Below, piece after piece: positions 33,233-45,209 of a DNA stretch of 64,000 nucleotides. This DNA comes from Trachythela sp. YZ-2020 (lineage: Eukaryota > Cnidaria > Anthozoa > Malacalcyonacea > Clavulariidae). How positions within the stretch are numbered: position 1 is the stretch's first letter; every line of letters starts with the position of its first letter. The stretch spans positions 12,395,001-12,459,000 of the forward strand of contig JADLSH010000393.1 of NCBI GenBank assembly GCA_016169945.1. Direction: 5' to 3'. The notes under the pieces were generated by a model. It was not told the DNA's origin. It was given only the letters and a program-made list of their open reading frames with translations, and made no database searches. A program made the position numbers and the translations under genes.

Positions 33233-34010
33233 AATGTACAATGACGCCAATGGATTTAATGAAGCAATCAGCTATAACAACCAAAACGATCAGTGCGGCA
33301 AAAAAACAAGTAGATCACGCAAGGTAATCTGGTTCAACCCACCATTTTCTAAAAATGTAAGAACGAATGTTGGCAAAGTTTTTCTCAACTTAATTGACAA
33401 ACATTTCCCGACCGGACACACGTTGCACAAAATCTTTAACCGGAACTCCATAGAGGTGAGCTACAGCTGTATGGAAAACATGGTCAACGTGATTAAGGGA
33501 CACAATAGCAAAATCCTCAAGAACGACAAGGACCAACAACCCACGCAGAGCTGCAATTGTAGAAAGGAATCCGACTGCCCGCTGAACTGCAAATGCCGAA
33601 AAAGCCATTTAGTATACAAAGCCACCGTAACAATGGTAAAGAACAACGCGAAGAAAATCTACATTGGCATGACGGGGAATGAATTTAAAACGCGCTTCAA
33701 CAACCATTGTTTGTCGTCCAACAACGAGAGGCATTCGACTAAGACCGCATTGTCTGGGAATTGAAAAAGAAGAACATCAAGCATTCCATAAAGTGGTCAA
33801 TATTCCATAAAGTGTTCAAAGCTTCGAACGGTTGTGGCAAGTTCTGTAATTTATGTACCACGGAAAAGATTTCTATTGAATAAGAGGTCGGAGCTTATCT
33901 CCAAATGCCGACATGAAAACAAATTCTATGCTAGTAACCTTTAGTTTTACACTAATTAATGCAATGATAGTGTTTATAGGCTAGGTAGGCCTATATAAAC
34001 TCTACATCTT
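33233..34010 (+). pseudogene. Penelope-like element PLE-2, right copy
   Basis: A 176-residue frame (33234-33764) has WFNPPFSKNVRTNVGKVF, LIDKHFPTGHTLHKIF, a Cys-rich knuckle (CNCRKESDCPLNCKC) and GIY-YIG (VYKATVTM, IYIGMTGNEFKTRFNNH). It then shifts frame after NERHSTK. About half identical to PLE-1 by eye. Starts within the RT tail, so it is truncated at the 5' side where it meets the left copy. Confidence 0.82.
33992..33999 (+). promoter_or_regulatory. TATA-like box ahead of HHR2
   Basis: TATATAAA, 34 bases before the CTGATGA at 34026. The mirrored left copy has the same arrangement. Confidence 0.45.
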
Positions 34011-34021
34011 TCGCTGACTTT

Positions 34022-34064
34022 TAGTCTGATGATCGCCCCAACACGGTGTGAAACTCGAGTAACA
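34022..34064 (+). ncRNA. Hammerhead ribozyme HHR2, right copy
   Basis: CTGATGA (34026-34032), stem II CGCC/GGTG (34034-34037 with 34045-34048) inside a U-U pair, loop CCAACAC, GAAA (34050-34053), stem III ACT-CG-AGT and GTA cleavage triplet. The stem II change G-C to G-U against the left copy keeps pairing. Stem I is weak, so activity is less certain than HHR1 or HHR3. Confidence 0.65.
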
Positions 34065-34162
34065 TGTAAATCATTTTAACTGTAGATAGTTCGCTCCACT
34101 GTTCGTGTTGAGCACTCTTGAACTAAAGTGAATACCGCCAAGCATTTGCTTCGTCATACATA

Positions 34163-34360
34163 CATATATATATATAGTCAAATCTGCAGACATGCATGTT
34201 TCGCCGTTCAACGGCTCGTCAGTGCAGCTTGTAACGCAGTCTAGATGCGAGTGACTTCGTATTTATACACCATACTCTTGCCCTCACCAAGCGCATGTGG
34301 TACAATACTCAGACACATGCGCATCCAGACATGCTCAGACACATGCGCATCCAGACATAT
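34163..34360 (-). mobile_element. HHR3-type PLE tail, copy 2
   Basis: Same tail as 24692-24925, ending at a short (TA)n on the left. A partial duplication of ACATGCGCATCCAGACAT occurs at 34315-34360 where it meets the next tail. Confidence 0.6.
34184..34228 (-). ncRNA. Canonical hammerhead ribozyme (HHR3), copy 2
   Basis: Identical to the motif at 24700-24744 in all stems and core positions. A TATA-like element (complement of TGTATAAATACG) lies upstream at about 34257-34268. Confidence 0.85.
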
Positions 34361-34364
34361 ATAT

Positions 34365-34672
34365 ACGTGTAGGTTTAGGTCTACGAAACGCAAAGAGTGC
34401 TCGACAACATATAGTTAGAGCAAATTATAGATTTTCGCTTACCTCAAAACTTGTCTGCAACAGGCTGTTTCATCTGTAAAAGAATCATCAGGCAGTTTAC
34501 AAGTATATCGAAAGAAATAACCGCTTATATGCTTCCTGCCGGGGCGTGGGGGTGTATGTGGGAGACAATGTGTGCATGCATGGCTTTCATAGTGTTTGCG
34601 TTGTTTACGCGAAATTTGTTACGATGACGACACCGTGAAATTATTTCAGCTCTTTTGTTGAGTAAACAATTC
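34365..34672 (-). pseudogene. PLE-1 3' end fragment with intact hammerhead
   Basis: The minus-strand 3' part of PLE-1: the last codons of the GIY-YIG ORF, the TATA-like box (34524-34530), HHR1 and the tail motif (complement of GAGCACTCT at 34394-34402), ending at CCTACACG. Truncated at 34672 inside the ORF. Confidence 0.75.
34450..34503 (-). ncRNA. Type I hammerhead ribozyme (HHR1), copy 2
   Basis: Matches the motif at 2021-2074 base for base on the minus strand, including both stem I helices and the GTT cleavage triplet. Confidence 0.85.
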
Positions 34673-34757
34673 AAGAATTGTCCTCAATATAATTATGCTC
34701 TGGATATCCATTGAGCACTCTGCCAAAAGTTTTATAATCAACGAAACCAAATATATA

Positions 34758-35599
34758 CCGGGTGTCCCAAAAAAAAGTATCGGTGTTTGATTTAATGTAG
34801 CGCAAAACCTGCAACAGATATTTCACTCAGACAAGTTTTACTGTATTCAAAAAGGGCTAACTTAAATTTTGGTATATAACCCTTGAATTTTGATGCAATA
34901 TTGACCGAGATACAGATGTTGCAAGTTGCGGTACGTTTTTAAAATTAGTGAAAAATCGAGAAAAAACGGCTTATTAAATTGATTTGAAAACAGTTGTCAT
35001 TTTATCACGAGTATTGTCATTTTCAATAAAGTTAACTTTAACTTCACATTATTTCCTAGTAGATTTACTATTTTGCTAGTCTTTTGTAACCCTTGGGAAT
35101 AAAAATTGAATAATAATACATATTTGAAATAAAATTTAATTAAAAACATTGAAGACAGCTTTGTGCATGAGGTAATTGTTTTGGCATGTGAAACTTTGGA
35201 CGAAGAACTGATCCAAAATTCTTTTGGCATGGTTTCCAGAGCAAGACGGTGTATTCATGCGCAAAGACGATAATTTCCAGATGATCAAATCTTGATCTTT
35301 GGAACAATATCGTTGTACATGCAAAAGAACGCTCTTTTGACCACATAGAAGTATTTATCACGTCTAACCAAATAGACATTTGATGGGGCCGTTTTATGCT
35401 AATTTTAGTAATTTCAAAAATGCTTACTCAACTTCAAACATCTGTATCTCGGTCAATATTGCATGAAAATTCAAATGTTATATACGAAAATTTAAGTTAG
35501 TCCTCTTTAAATATAATGAAATTTATTTAAGTAAAATACGTGTTGTAGTTTTTACGAAATATTAACTCAAACAGCGATACTTTTTTTTGGGACACCCGG
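34758..35599. mobile_element. mariner-like element with long inverted ends
   Basis: Perfect 24-bp terminal repeats starting CCGGGTGTCCCAAAAAAAAG and TA at 34756-34757 and 35600-35601. Inverted similarity extends inward for nearly 200 bp on each side (for example ATCTGTATCTCGGTCAATAT). The minus-strand frames at 34997-35379 show no D,D,D/E transposase motif. Likely a Tc1/mariner-mobilised non-autonomous element. Confidence 0.8.
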
Positions 35600-36119
35600 T
35601 ATATATATATATATATGTATATAATTGGTTTATACTGAACGCACGCAATGGCTGATTTTCTAGATATATATATTTAATGAAAATCAAATCATAATAACTA
35701 CATATCAAGTTACCTGAATTTGTTCCGTGATGAACAAAACGAGATGGACTAATATCATAATTTAAATTAAACATGCGGTATCAGAACAAGTTGCAACCAG
35801 CTAAAACTATAGCTACAAGCGATTGTGTGAACAGCTTGTATGAAATCCATATACTGCATATGAAACCAATGAAATCGTGTTTATCTTCGAACGAGTGTGG
35901 TCCTGTCCCGCGGTCATGCCAACAACTATAAGTCATCTGTTTCTAATCAAAATTGTATATATACAGTATAGTCGATTCCCAACATGTACTAACATAAGAG
36001 GTATATACATGAGTAGTATATACACCTTAATAGATAAGCGTGCAAAATGGGCGTCGAGTAAATGATAGTTTTATATATGCTCCTTCGCTTGTGTTGTTGA
36101 GCACTCTGTGAGGTTAATT

Positions 36120-36352
36120 GGTGGCTATAAGCTATAATGCAAAAGCTCACTTCCCTTGTGGTCGTTTGAGCACTCTGGCCCCAAGACACTTCACGCATGT
36201 CTGGATGCGCATGTGTCTGAGTATTGTACCACATGCGCTTGGTGAGGGCAAGAGTATGGTGTATAAATACGAAGTCACTCGCATCTAGACTGCGTTACAA
36301 GCTGCACTGACGAGCCGTTGAACGGCGAAACATGCATGTCTGCAGATTTGAC
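36120..36352 (+). mobile_element. HHR3-type PLE tail, copy 3
   Basis: Plus-strand copy: GAGCACTCT (36168-36176), TATAAATA (36262-36269), hammerhead, then GATTTGACCA into (TA)n. Another GAGCACTCT lies just before it (36099-36107). Confidence 0.6.
36301..36345 (+). ncRNA. Canonical hammerhead ribozyme (HHR3), copy 3
   Basis: Stem I CTGCA (36302-36306) with TGCAG (36341-36345); CTGACGA 36307-36313; stem II 36314-36326; GAAA 36327-36330; stem III ACAT-GC-ATGT; GTC site, predicted cut after 36340. Confidence 0.87.
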
Positions 36353-36540
36353 CATATATATATATATATATACTACGTGTAGGTTTAGGTCTACGAAACG
36401 CAAAGTGCTCGACAACTATATAGTTTAAGAGAGAAGGAATTAGTTTATTTCCTCCTCGCTTAGCTGGCACGAACATTTTTCATCTGTAAAAGAATCATCA
36501 GTCAAGTTTTGAGGTAAGCGAAAATCTATATATATATACT
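36353..36540. mobile_element. (TA)n plus scrambled PLE-1 tail
   Basis: After a (TA)n tract (36353-36372) come a minus-strand PLE-1 terminus (36374-36420), unrelated sequence, a minus piece of the hammerhead (ATCTGTAAAAGAATCATCAG) and a plus piece (GTTTTGAGGTAAGCGAAAAT). The ribozyme is split and inverted, so it is inactive. Confidence 0.6.
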
Positions 36541-37368
36541 ATATATATATGAATATTAAACATTATATACATGATACTTACTTGGATTCTGTGCAAAATA
36601 GTATTCCAAAGGTATATACTACTCCGTACCCGTACACATGCACTACTGGTATACTGCATGGGCCAACAGCCAATTTTGCGTCTCTTTAAAACGGACAAAA
36701 TGTCAGTTGAGAAAACGACATGAAGACGTGCACTGAGCATGCATGTTTAATCAGTTTCTTCGTATTTAGACAGATGTGTGACTTTATTAGATAAAAATAC
36801 ATCGATTTGATCTTTCATGTAGCCTATATCTTATTTTATTGCGAAATTTAAGTATTACATGTTCTTCTCCCAAAAAATATGCATAAGTCTGAATCCAATT
36901 GCACGGTAAAACACAACTTTTATATAACCGATTGCAGTTATACTGAATACAATATAGTAATCTATAGTAATATATATATACAATAAGTAATCTGTACGTG
37001 CTATAGCATTTCTTTGCGGCAGGTTTGTTTCGTTTGTTAAAGTGGCATAGTGGTAAATCAAACGATTAGACATTGTTCAGACAGGCCCGTTGAAGTTTCT
37101 GGATTTCCGGAAATTCATGAGTGGAAAGATAAATAACACGTTCAGATACTGCAATTCCAAAATTCATTATTGTCATTATTGCCTATTGGCAAATGGCAAT
37201 ACATTATAGCCTACATGCAATAAATTATAGAAATACTTTAAAACAATTAATATGTAGCTATAGTGACTGCAGAGTGTGTAATCTATACAGTTTTAATTAA
37301 AAGTATATTGAATCGCCTTTGACCATTGTATTCTGCAAAGTCCATGTATGGTATATATACCGGTTTAA

Positions 37369-37370
<2 letters not shown>

Positions 37371-37402
<32 letters not shown>
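37371..37402. repeat. (TA)n microsatellite
   Basis: TA repeat not obviously tied to a mobile element end; a similar one lies at 38360-38386. Confidence 0.85.
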
Positions 37403-37406
<4 letters not shown>

Positions 37407-38689
37407 ACTTATGTCTATAAGTCTTGTTGACCTCAAGAATAACTAGGGCAAATCATTGAATTTCACGGTTATGATCTAATGGGTTAAGTGAGCCTATATT
37501 TAGTCCTATACTTCTTCTTGGTCACAGAAAATATAGCAAGGCCTGCAACAGAGTACAGGAGCAGAAATAGAAGACCTGTCATGCGATTGGCTCTATAGGT
37601 AAACCTAAATATTATACGATTATTCATAAATAGAATAAACGCATGAGTAAGAGCCAAGAGAGTATATGTATATAGAAGACCAAGAGAGTATATGTATAGA
37701 TTATAGAAGCAGGAATAGATTTGACCTGCATGTATATTTCAAGCAAGGTTATATAAGACGGCATGAGAGTATATATGAGCAGAAATAAATTTGACCAATA
37801 TGCTTCAGGTTAACTTAAATACTATATTTCAGATCTTGAAAATCAATTAGTTTTAATGAAAATACATAGTGTCACCTACAGTCCTATGTACTCCAACATG
37901 CGAAATACGATTTATCCTTGTTATACGCATACCTTATACTGTTGACCGTTTATCGAGATTGTCGTGATGATGATAAAATCTTCGAATTCCAAAATCCAAA
38001 TACACCGTCAGTTTCTGCAGTAAGAAGCTAATATAAGCGATGGGTTGGACAATATTCTGTGTTCTTGAAAGGGAGTATTACAACGTCTACTCTAATTAAT
38101 TCCGTCGAGGCAATAAACGAGGCCAGTCGACAGACAATTTGAAATTAAACGACGTGCCATAAGCTGAGAAATATTTACATAATCAATTTAATTCTTATAA
38201 ATAAACATTTTTTCATACTTTTAATTTGTATCATAACATTTAATTACTGGAAATACGAACGCACATTAATGTTGAAAAGCATACTTGCACGCGCATATAA
38301 ACTGATAAAACCGCTATATATATACATGGCATCATGCTGTCTGTTGTATTACATTTCTCCGATATATATATATATATATATATATACTTACATTATGATA
38401 CTATTCAATTGAACTAATTTACATTTTTCTATTGTTACATATTGCTTCTGCTCTGCCTATATATATGATAAATGTTTTCACTTTTAATTGCGTTTTAATT
38501 TCTGGAGGCTTAAAGGATTGATGAGAATTGGAAAACTAATGATTAAAACAAATCTTTTACAAACATTCTGTAATGAAGTTTCATCTTTCGACTTAGCGCA
38601 CAGTAAACAAATCCGTTTTCTTTAAAATTTAAATTCAAAGGAGTCTACTCCTTCCTTGTGGAAATACAGTGTATTTTATTAAAATATCG

Positions 38690-40300
38690 GCCACGCCAGG
38701 GCGCAATGTGGCAACTATGATTAATATCGTTGCTGACAGAACCTTTGCGAAAATATCATATTCCAAGAACGTTCGGTATAAATAAACCAACCTACGTTAT
38801 ATAGACAATTAAAGGTGTCTACACAGAGCAAGGTTATAACTGGTCTTTTTGTAAGTTAAAGGAGTCGTGCAGAGATATTTTATTTATGGATACTGTATAT
38901 GTCTCATGCATAAAGTCACAAATTTACTAAGGAAAGGTGATGAATTGAATCCAACGAGAGGACCGCCGAGACGTTCAATCAAGCTACGGAAGTGAGAATA
39001 CCTACCATGCGTGCATGCAGTGGCGCCGGAAGCAATTTAGGGCTGCGGGGGCAGAATTTTACAAAAGCGCACTTTACCGTAAAAGCGTATTACCGTACAA
39101 ATGTTAATTCGGTGTGTTAAATTAGATAAAAAGTGAATGTATGATATTGCTATATGGCAGCAAAGGTACAAGGCTGCCCCCGCTTGCCCCCGTAAGCAAA
39201 GGGCAGCGGGGGGCAGCTGTCCCCGTTGTTCCGGCGCCCCTGCATGCATGCATGCATGCATGCAGACCCTTGGGGCTATTTGTACGTATCGATCGCAAAA
39301 ATAAGACATATAGATTAGCAGGTAAACATGCATATACTACTTCGTAATCAGAGACATAATTAATTACCTTCGCCGCCTGCATCTCTTATATATATGTGAA
39401 CTTAAAACATTCATAAATTTACCTCTATATATGGTTTTACGCATATACCTTTTAATACTAAACACTTTGTTGCTCGAACGTATTAACAAGCCAATGAAAT
39501 TTTTTACTTGAAAAAATTTGTTTACTTGCTTAGGCTCATTTCGTTTTTTTGAAGCAAATTTATTTGTGATGAATATAAGGCATCTATAACGTCTGTACTG
39601 TTGCATGCATGCAACCTGCAGATGTTCAGTGTCAAATATAATCATATAAAAGGTATGACACGAGATGTGCATTATATATAATGCGTCCCCGCAATTGTTG
39701 TTGATTTTACGAGATTATTGCATGCATGTGCATGATATATCTATCTTAAGAAAATAACTCAAATTTCCACATATACAAGACCTTAACGGGTCATGAAATA
39801 TATTCTGGCACGGTATGGTATTCAACTAAAAGCAAGGTATGATAAGTTGATAACATGCACTTGGGTCTCTAACTGACGAGTGGCGACGAGGTCAGTCATA
39901 AGACAAACATGATGACAGTCGGAAAGTCATAGTGTCATTGTTGCGGTTCATTGTAATTACTTTTAATTAAACAAATTCCCTAATGCATCCAAATCTCACG
40001 AGACTGCATTAGTGCATTATTCTATACAGAAATTTTTATCTATTTTGAAAACATTAAGACAAGTGTAAAATGAATAAAGGTTATAATTTTGGCAAAACAA
40101 AAACATCGCAAATAGCCTATCTACTGTTTTGATGAAATATTTCCATCACATATTAATTGATATTTTTAATGTTGAAAAATGTCTACACTGAAAAGGCAGC
40201 ACATCTATCTATTTAGGAAACCATACAATATATAGTGACCATGCAGAGTTATATAAGAGCGAAGAGAACGCGTTTAGATTTGATTATTTAATCAATGGTC
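38690..40300. repeat. Segmental duplication block B
   Basis: Aligns with 40770-41860 (GTTGCTGACAGAACCTTTGC, AACCAACCTACGTTATA, GAGTCGTGCAGAGATATTTT and many further words). Relative to that copy it carries about 500 extra bases (38977-39480) that include a hAT MITE. No gene recognised. Confidence 0.75.
39018..39242. mobile_element. hAT MITE, GC-rich
   Basis: Ends CAGTGGCGCCGGAA and TTCCGGCGCCCCTG with 8-bp flanks cgtgcatg/catgcatg (7 of 8). 225 bp, present only in block B. Confidence 0.75.
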
Positions 40301-40769
40301 AAAAGTAAAAAATCAACGGCAAATTAATTGTCTGACATAGAACAAACACTATATAAAACTCATTACAACCGAGGATTAATATGTTTCAAATTACTGAGCG
40401 GAAAAAAGATTATTATATATATCGAATAAATTTTGTAATCGAAGCATGCACATAGAATTACATTTAAAGTATTTCTTATGACTAATTTTGCCCATGTGTT
40501 ATGAAAATATACATTATAAGTCTACATTTGAAACCGTGGAGGGCGTTCAGAGACTGCATATACCTCCGCCAATCAAGAAATGGTTTTCGTTTCCAATCTC
40601 ATATAGATTGCAATGTTTACATAATCTATCATTGTATGAAACATTGCTATAACGACATGCAGTTTCAACAGGTAATCTATGAGCTGAAATTCTAAATTTT
40701 GTAACCGCCTGTCGATGCTTCAAATTGTTAATTGAAGAGAGATAATTCTCAAAGCCAAAATGTGGCGAA

Positions 40770-42280
40770 ATGTGGCCATGGCAACAATGATTAATATCGT
40801 TGCTGACAGAACCTTTGCGAAAATATCATATCCAAGAACGTTCGGGGACTTGGATACATGATCAAAATACTTTGGTATAAATAAACCAACCTACGTTATA
40901 AGACAAGTAAAGGTGTCTATACACAGAGCAAGATTAACCGGTCTTTTTGTAGGTTAAAGGAGTCGTGCAGAGATATTTTATTTATGGTTGTATATATGTC
41001 TCATGCAAGTCACAAATTTAGCAAGGAAAGGTGATGAATTGAATTCAACGAGAGGACCGCCGAGACATATTAACAAGCCAATGAATTTTTTTAATTGAAA
41101 ACACACATTGTTATGGAGTCCCTTCTTCATTGCTTTAGGTTTTTCGCTTTTTTGAAGCAAATTTCTTTGTGATGAATACAAGACATCTATAACGTCTGTA
41201 TACTGTTGCATGCAACCAGATGTTTAGTGTCAAATATAATATCATATAAAAGATATGACACGAGATGTGCATTATATAATGCGTCCCCGCATACCTTATT
41301 GTTGTGATATACCCCGATTACTGTGCATGATATATCTATCTTAAGAAAATAACTCAAATTTCCCCATTTACAAGACCTTAACGGGTCATGAAATATATTC
41401 TGGCACGGTATGGTATTCAACTAAAAGCAAGGTATGAATGTATGATAAGTTGATAACATGCACTTGGGTCTCTAATTGACGAGGGGCGACGAGGTCAGCC
41501 ATAAGACAAATATGATGACAGTCGGAAAGTCTTCGTGTCATAGTTGCGGTTCACTGTATTTACTTAAACAAATTCCTTAATGCATCCAAATCTCGCGAGA
41601 CTGCATTATTCTATACGGAAATTTTTATCTATTTTGAAAAATTAAGACAAGTGTAAAATGAATAAAGGTTATAAAATATCTACTGTTTTGATGAAATATT
41701 TCCATCACATATTACCTACACTGAAAAGGTAGCACAAGCTTAATGTGCATTACGCCATAAATTCGTGAATTAGCATCCAACATTTGATGGCGAGCTAGGC
41801 GTCTTAATGAAAAAAATATGCGAGTAACATATTTCTTCTGCTATCACAGATGTTATACATTTGAAATTACAGCAGCTTAAAAGATAAATGTTAAGTGACA
41901 ACACGTCTGATTAGAGTAAATCCTATGTAAACATTCGATTATACTAGATTTTTTTTTCTCTCCAATACTAAATGAGTATTCAATATTACAAAAAAGAAAC
42001 TTCATTCCAAACACACGCCCCTCCCTATTTCTTGCAAGAAAACCGGGAGAATCCTTAAAGCGTATAAATAATAACTTTAATAAGGTATAAACAGCAACAT
42101 TAGAGAGCCTATCATGGTACGCACATCTGTTACACGATGACGCAAGTGTGACACTGAAATTTATCACAATTAAGGAACAGTTTACGATTGAATAACTTGC
42201 CTACACGAATTTCAGTTTAAGTTATCATATATGTTTTATATAACTATCTACATGTAATAAATGTACTTTAATGACATTAT
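40770..42280. repeat. Segmental duplication block C
   Basis: Closest match to block B in its first 1.1 kb and to block A in its second half. No gene recognised. Confidence 0.7.
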
Positions 42281-42329
42281 TTTTACTGTCAGTTGCCAAG
42301 AATGATACAAACCAAGAAGATGACTGACG

Positions 42330-42790
42330 AACAGGGACGTAGCGAAGCATCTGGATTTGGGGTGTGTGAAAGAATTTTTACCTGAAATTTGAACTTCATG
42401 TTTAAAATTACCTGAAGTGTAATGATTATAATAGACCTTTTTCCTATTGATTATCATTGTAATACTGAGTAGGGGGGTCTGGGGGAGGACCCCCAGGAGA
42501 TTTTTATATTTCTGAAGCTCCAGGTCCGAATTTCTGGCGTTTTCTGAAGCGAATTGGGAAACGAATTTCGTCCAAATTTACTGTAGTTTGCACAAAATAT
42601 CAGTTATGTGGAGGTTTTTAAAGAGATTAGATTCTTTCAAGTAACTTAACATCTTATTTTAGTTATCACTTTTCAAAATATAACGACTTTATCACCCAAA
42701 TTTTACCTGAAAATGTCAAAATTTTACCTTGAGTTTTACCAGATTATTTTTTACCTTTCACGAAATTTGAATTTGGTAAGAATCAAGTTT
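42330..42790. mobile_element. Probable hAT-type fragment
   Basis: CAGGGACGTAGCGAAGC at 42332 is a typical hAT-like terminus and GGGGGTCTGGGGGAGGACCC follows, but no matching right end was found. Confidence 0.3.
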
Positions 42791-43883
42791 AGTTGTAAGC
42801 TTAGTTGTATAGAACAGTTTGTTGAACAATAATAGCATGCAGTTTAGTCCTAAAACATTAATGTCATGGCAAGGTAATGGCGGGCTTTATATGTAAACAA
42901 CGCTATTTTCTTGATTCGTTTGTTCAAATTCTTAGATAACTGACTGCAGCATGTTAGTTTCTGTATAAACCTAGTACTGTATATGACACTGTTACTTGCC
43001 TATACTTATCGTTGCATGCAACAGAGTTTTTCACGTTCATATTTGACGTGGAGACCTGGGAAGGGGCTTGAGTGAGGGCAGGAGGCGGCATCCCACCAAT
43101 AATTCTAAAACCAGATTTCCAATATTAGCATGCTTTCAGCTTTGATAAAACAATGCATTGTATATGTAACATTATACTCTCAGAGATGAACCAATTTTTC
43201 TAACTTAAATGAATGTTAAATGGCTCTGTCTTATCTAATATTAAACTTTTATTGCTTGCAACACAATCAGTTGACATATACCCGCGGTCATGACCAGATT
43301 ACACGTTTAATTGGACAGTACAACCACTGATTTGGACTAGATAAATGTGTAGCAAATATTCAGAATGGTTGAAATTCAAGAAAAATCTACGGCAAGGCGT
43401 CTGGTAAAAAACAAACACAGTAAGAAGCCATTGTAAATAATTAGTTACACAACTGAGATTTACTATATGTTTGAATTATATATGGATGAAAAATTATTAT
43501 CCGAATAGTCCTACACGTAAATGTAAGGGCACATTAAGCTATATATATCCATTTTAAGTACCACGAGTATATATAGATATTAAATGATAATAACATCAGT
43601 GGAAATAATATATATAGGTATAGAATGTTTCATGGCCTGGTTCTCCGGTGATTTTTATTGTTATTCCCGACAATGACATTGCATGTATACTGTATGCAAA
43701 TTAAACTTTTTTGAGATTATTGGAAATATGATTTTAATATTATGGAAATTTTCTTGGCCACATCGATTAGAACTATATAAAGAAAACAAAATGCTTTTCG
43801 TTGCACAATATTACCAGAAATAAGAAGAAATCAAACTATTGATTTAATATATACTTGAGAGTTTGAGTTGGATGATCAAACTA
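42791..43883. other. Intergenic, no supported feature
   Basis: AT-rich; a weak similarity (GGTTGAAATT...ATCTACGGCAA) to about 47300 suggests the segmental duplication once reached here. Confidence 0.5.
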
Positions 43884-43966
43884 CCTGAAAAATATAACAA
43901 GAAGGCCGTCGTCTTAGTATCCGAAGGGGTATTCAATCGAAATTCTTGTTATATTTTTTCAGGTGG
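43884..43966. repeat. 20-bp hairpin with 41-nt loop
   Basis: ACCTGAAAAATATAACAAGA (43884-43903) is repeated in complement with one extra T at 43945-43966. Confidence 0.75.
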
Positions 43967-44242
43967 TTTCATCCTACAAAGCCCCAAGCCCTATATAATT
44001 TATCGCTACCAATATGCACTGGAACCACGCATTGTTGATTTCGCATTATTAGCAGTAGGCCTAAGTGGTAAATGATTCGTAATTCACTGGTTTAGGAGAA
44101 TGAGTATAGAATAAGACTAATACATAGAATTAGTTTTGATCCGATAGTAATATCTTCAAGCTGCCAAAGATTTACACATCTAATGATATTTTTAAAATAT
44201 CTTAGGAAAAATTGTATGAAGGTGTGTGAAGAAGGTGCGTCA

Positions 44243-44292
44243 AATTATACGTCTTGGTGCATGGGCGAATTATACGTCTTGGTGCATGGGCG
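44243..44292. repeat. 25-bp tandem duplication
   Basis: Two perfect units of AATTATACGTCTTGGTGCAT(GGGCG). Confidence 0.9.
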
Positions 44293-44590
44293 AAAAATTG
44301 TCTTTGTCTTTCTCCGACTCTCGCTCCGGACTTGCCGCACATGCATCTGGAAAGAGCCAGTCAACACTCTTCTGAAAGTCGTGCATGGTTTTTCTTTGGT
44401 TACTCGGGTTTCCTCCCACAGGGAATTTACCAGGGTCGTTAACATAGATATATCATACAAATGTATATACTACATGCAGACACACTATATTGTAATTGTT
44501 GTCAGGACAAATAATCTAGTATATAGCATTATAGGTGAATATTTGACCAAAATTCATTGCCCGCCGAAAACTTCATGAAATTGAAAGTAA

Positions 44591-44740
44591 GAAACAACTC
44601 CGAATAGAAGTTCCATTTTGAAACTCAATCTGAGAAAGACAAGAGGAGACAAAATTAAACAATTCAACAAATTTGTCTCCTCTACATTGTCTTTCTCAAA
44701 TATCGAGTTTCAAGATGGAACTTCTATATTCGTAGTTTCC
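44591..44740. repeat. Imperfect long foldback
   Basis: Arms of about 65-70 bp share GAAGTTCCATTTTGAAACTC, TGAGAAAGACAA and GAGGAGACAAA in complement around a short AT loop. It could be a foldback MITE or a small-RNA hairpin; no target duplication seen. Confidence 0.75.
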
Positions 44741-44960
44741 GCCGGCTACATTATTTCATGGGTATTCGTTGACTGACAAGCCCCGACCCTCGGGAGTGAT
44801 TATCCTATTATTCTCGCTAATATCTGTCCGACTAAAGCTAGCAAGTCTACTTGCATGAATGATATATTCAGATCTCCCACTGATAGTAAGGAATGACACT
44901 TTTACAAAAAATATAATTTTTAAGTATAAATAAGACATATAGTACCGTACAGATTTATTT

Positions 44961-45125
44961 ATACAAACTCGAGTTACTTCATTTGAATTTATTCACAACA
45001 AATCTGTTTCGTATGGCAAGTGGAGCCTGCCACACTCATCACGTGAAAATCGCGTCTGATCTCCACTTGCCATACGAAACAGATTTGTTGTGAATAAATT
45101 CAAATGAAGTAACTCGAGTTTGTAT
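44961..45125. repeat. Perfect 65-bp inverted repeat, 35-nt loop
   Basis: Arms 44961-45025 and 45061-45125 are exact complements (ATACAAACTCGAGTTACTTC...CAAGTGGAG). Just downstream are GAGCACTCT (45158-45166) and a TA-rich run, the same tail words seen in PLE ends. Probably a very recent PLE-type palindrome or foldback. Confidence 0.9.
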
Positions 45126-45209
45126 TTTTGTTTGCTATCCCGCTCTGCTTCGGTATCGAGCACTCTACGCATATGATATATATATTAAAATTAGGATAAA
45201 ATCACAAAC

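Larger units (their letters stand above)
35640..38050. repeat. Segmental duplication block D
   Basis: Diverged copy of 45210-46910: TTACCTGAATTTGTTCCGTG, AACAGCTTGTATGAAATCC, ATGAAACCAATGAAATCG, GTAAATCAAACGA and AGTTTTAATGA...TCACCTACAGT recur in the same order. A PLE tail is inserted at 36120-36540. No gene recognised. Confidence 0.65.

Noticed and set aside
34997..35379. Mariner transposase
   Set aside because: The frames overlap and contain no D,D,D/E catalytic motifs, so only the termini support the call.
37040..37060. tRNA-like GTGGCATAGTGGTAAATCA
   Set aside because: Resembles an A box, but no B box or acceptor stem follows.
44961..45125. Hammerhead in the perfect palindrome
   Set aside because: GAAA and CTGAT occur near the loop but in the wrong order and without CTGANGA.
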